NCBI GenBank assembly: GCA_964425005.1
Contig: CAYRKT010000080.1
Coordinates: forward strand, 1 to 7,501
Length of the DNA stretch: 7,501 nt
DNA from: CAYRKT01 sp964425005
Lineage (GTDB): Bacteria > Synergistota > Synergistia > CAYRKT01
Direction of reading: 5' to 3'
Below, piece by piece: positions 6,345 through 7,501 of the stretch (the first letter of the stretch is position 1; each line of letters begins with the position of its first letter). A program made the position numbers and the translations under genes. The notes beneath the pieces were generated by a model. That model did no database searches. It had not been told where the DNA came from and saw only the letters and a list, made by a program, of their open reading frames with translations.

Positions 6345-6351
6345 CCCTCCC
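6345..6351 (-). promoter_or_regulatory. Shine-Dalgarno GGGAGGG fixing the TTG start of glmS
   Basis: The minus strand reads GGGAGGG at 6351-6345, just after the dppF-like stop codon, then 7 nt, then TTG-TGC encoding the initiator and catalytic Cys2. An ATG at 6344-6342 is in another frame and too close to the site, so it is unlikely to be the start. Confidence 0.6.
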
Positions 6352-6352
6352 G

Positions 6353-7267
6353 CTAATAAGATGGCGCCCGGATGAATTGGCACCTCGCAAACCTCCCCGG
6401 GTACACCTCCCTGAGGGGAGGCGGATCGCCCAGGGCGCAGGCCTCGCACCCCTCGACCAGGCCGAAGGGACAGCCCGAGGGCCCCCTCCCCCCTTTGATT
6501 ATCCCCAAGATCGCCCCTTCCTTCACCTCTTCGTCCAGGGGGGAGGCGAAGACCCTAGAAAGAAGCCTCACGTAGGGGTGCAAGGGCCTCGACAGCACCT
6601 CCCTGGCCTCCCCCTCCTCGACCACCATCCCGTCCCAGACGGCCACGATCCTGTCGGCGAAGCGCGCTTCCCCCAGGTCGTGGGTTATGTACAGAAGCCC
6701 TATACCCCTGGACCTGCAGGAGCGAAGCAGGGCCCTGAGCACACCGGCCCTGAGCCCCACGTCCAGCATGGAGAGGGGCTCGTCCGCCACCAGAAAGGGC
6801 GGGTCCAGCGACAGGGCCCTCAGGAGGGCGAGCCTCTGCCTCTGACCTCCCGACAGGTTCGGGGCCTTGAGCCCGAAGAGGGCCCTTAGCTCCAGCCCCA
6901 CCTCCCGCCCCAGGGCCAGGGCCCTGTCCAGGGCCTCCCCGCGGTCGAGCCCCCTGGAGAGGAACATCTCCAGGGCCAGGTCCAGGACCTCCCTGTGAGG
7001 GGGGAGGGAGGAGTAGGGGTCCTGGTAGATCATCTGCACGGGGTGGACCCTGCCCCAGCGGGGCTCCGGCAGGGGCCTTCCGTCCAGCAGTACCTCGCCC
7101 TCCAGGGGCCTTAGCAGTCCGCAGAGGACCCTCCCGAGGGTGGACTTGCCGCTCCCGGACACCCCCACCACCGCCACCACCTCGCCGGATCGGACCCTGA
7201 GGTCCACCCCCTTGAGGAGGAAGGAGCCCACCCTGGCCCAGACCGACCTCGCCTCAAGGGAGCCCAT
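6353..7267 (-). CDS. oligopeptide/dipeptide ABC transporter ATP-binding protein (DppF/OppF-like)
   Basis: This 304-residue cytosolic ATPase would power peptide uptake as one of a pair with the preceding gene product. It has Walker A GVSGSGKST (35-43), Q-loop YQDPYSSL (Gln82), signature LSGGQRQR (138-145), Walker B FLVADE (158-163), D-loop SMLD and switch His196 in THD. PLHPYVRLL (228-236) marks the oligo_HPY extension typical of this subfamily. The C-terminal tail carries four cysteines (266, 274, 277, 296), a pattern that in some OppD/DppF proteins holds a [4Fe-4S] cluster. It starts at ATG 7265-7267 behind GGAGGGTGAGGTG, overlaps the upstream ATPase gene by 14 nt, and ends at TAG. The family glutamate of GESG in Walker A is Val36 here, which should be tolerated. 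The transported substrate (peptide, or another solute such as nickel or sugar) cannot be told, because the binding protein and permeases lie outside the window. Confidence 0.9.
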   Translation of the reverse strand: MGSLEARSVWARVGSFLLKGVDLRVRSGEVVAVVGVSGSGKSTLGRVLCGLLRPLEGEVLLDGRPLPEPRWGRVHPVQMIYQDPYSSLPPHREVLDLALEMFLSRGLDRGEALDRALALGREVGLELRALFGLKAPNLSGGQRQRLALLRALSLDPPFLVADEPLSMLDVGLRAGVLRALLRSCRSRGIGLLYITHDLGEARFADRIVAVWDGMVVEEGEAREVLSRPLHPYVRLLSRVFASPLDEEVKEGAILGIIKGGRGPSGCPFGLVEGCEACALGDPPPLREVYPGRFARCQFIRAPSY

Positions 7268-7501
7268 GGCACCTCACCCTCCTCCCGGAGACGATCCGTT
7301 CAGGGGGGATCCCCTCGAGGCAGGCCCTGGAGGCATCTTCGCACAGCCCTGCCGCCGGACAACCCGAGGATTCGACCAGCTCGGGCGAGTCCCCCTCGAG
7401 GGAGGAGGAAGAGAGGAGGGCCCTGGTGTAGGGGTGAAGGGGTTCCCTCAGGACCTCCGCCGATGGGCCCGCCTCCAGGATCAACCCTCCCGCCATCACC
7501 C
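7254..7501 (-). CDS. oligopeptide/dipeptide ABC transporter ATP-binding protein (DppD/OppD-like), C-terminal part
   Basis: Only the last 81 codons are inside the window; the reading frame runs off the right edge. The visible part begins with VMAGGLILEAGPSAEVLREP, the strand and helix after the H-loop, followed by PLHPYTRALL, the oligo_HPY signature that defines this subfamily. The tail carries four cysteines (SGCPAAGLC, RAC, VRC), as in the partner ATPase. It ends at TGA 7254-7256, 14 nt inside the start of that partner, the usual D-F order of Dpp/Opp operons. The ATP-binding motifs are outside the window, so activity cannot be judged. Confidence 0.85.
   Translation of the reverse strand, partial: VMAGGLILEAGPSAEVLREPLHPYTRALLSSSSLEGDSPELVESSGCPAAGLCEDASRACLEGIPPERIVSGRRVRCHGLP

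Noticed and set aside
6338..6352. A glmS ribozyme or riboswitch upstream of glmS.
   Set aside because: Only 15 nt separate glmS from the preceding gene, too short for such an RNA.

Overview
The window is a GC-rich stretch in which every credible gene lies on the minus strand, so transcription runs from position 7501 towards 1. Start codons are mostly GTG or TTG behind strong GGAGG or GGAGGTG Shine-Dalgarno sequences, arginine is often AGG, and genes are packed with gaps of 1 to 16 nt or with overlaps. A TTGACT/TATTCT promoter-like pair with 17-nt spacing, an AGGAGG placed 8 nt before an internal GTG, and a bacterial-type GlmS favour a GC-rich anaerobic, possibly thermophilic bacterium (a Synergistota-like lineage is a guess). 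An archaeon is not excluded: the same AT-rich promoter also reads as a TATA box, and aldehyde:ferredoxin oxidoreductase, DUF2703 and small thioredoxins are common in archaea.

Layout in the direction of transcription. (1) 7501-6353: the end of one oligopeptide/dipeptide ABC ATPase (DppD/OppD-like) overlapping a complete second one (DppF/OppF-like). (2) 6337-4517: glmS, glucosamine-6-phosphate synthase, starting 15 nt after the ABC gene at a TTG codon. (3) 4515-3532: an unusual cysteine-rich fusion protein, with an N-terminal thioredoxin-like DUF2703 domain and a C-terminal NimA/pyridoxamine-phosphate-oxidase-like flavin-binding domain. (4) 3516-1924: a decayed two-gene redox unit, a four-cluster ferredoxin-like electron carrier followed with ATGA overlap by a tungsten aldehyde:ferredoxin oxidoreductase. 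Together they carry four in-frame stops, at least five frameshifts and two large internal deletions. (5) 1838-104: a separately promoted cassette of arsR-family repressor, ArsP/UPF0718-family permease and small CxxC thioredoxin, with a palindromic operator candidate in its promoter.

The ABC genes, glmS, the fusion and the dead redox pair look like one long operon. It ends near a perfect 13-bp hairpin that straddles the oxidoreductase stop codon. The arsR cassette has its own promoter and ends at a perfect 21-bp hairpin. Its parts fit a metal(loid)- or thiol-responsive unit: repressor with a CVC sensor motif, membrane exporter with a CSC motif, and a cytosolic disulfide carrier. The DUF2703-flavin fusion and this cassette are the most promising material for new biology; the oxidoreductase pair is best read as a relic.
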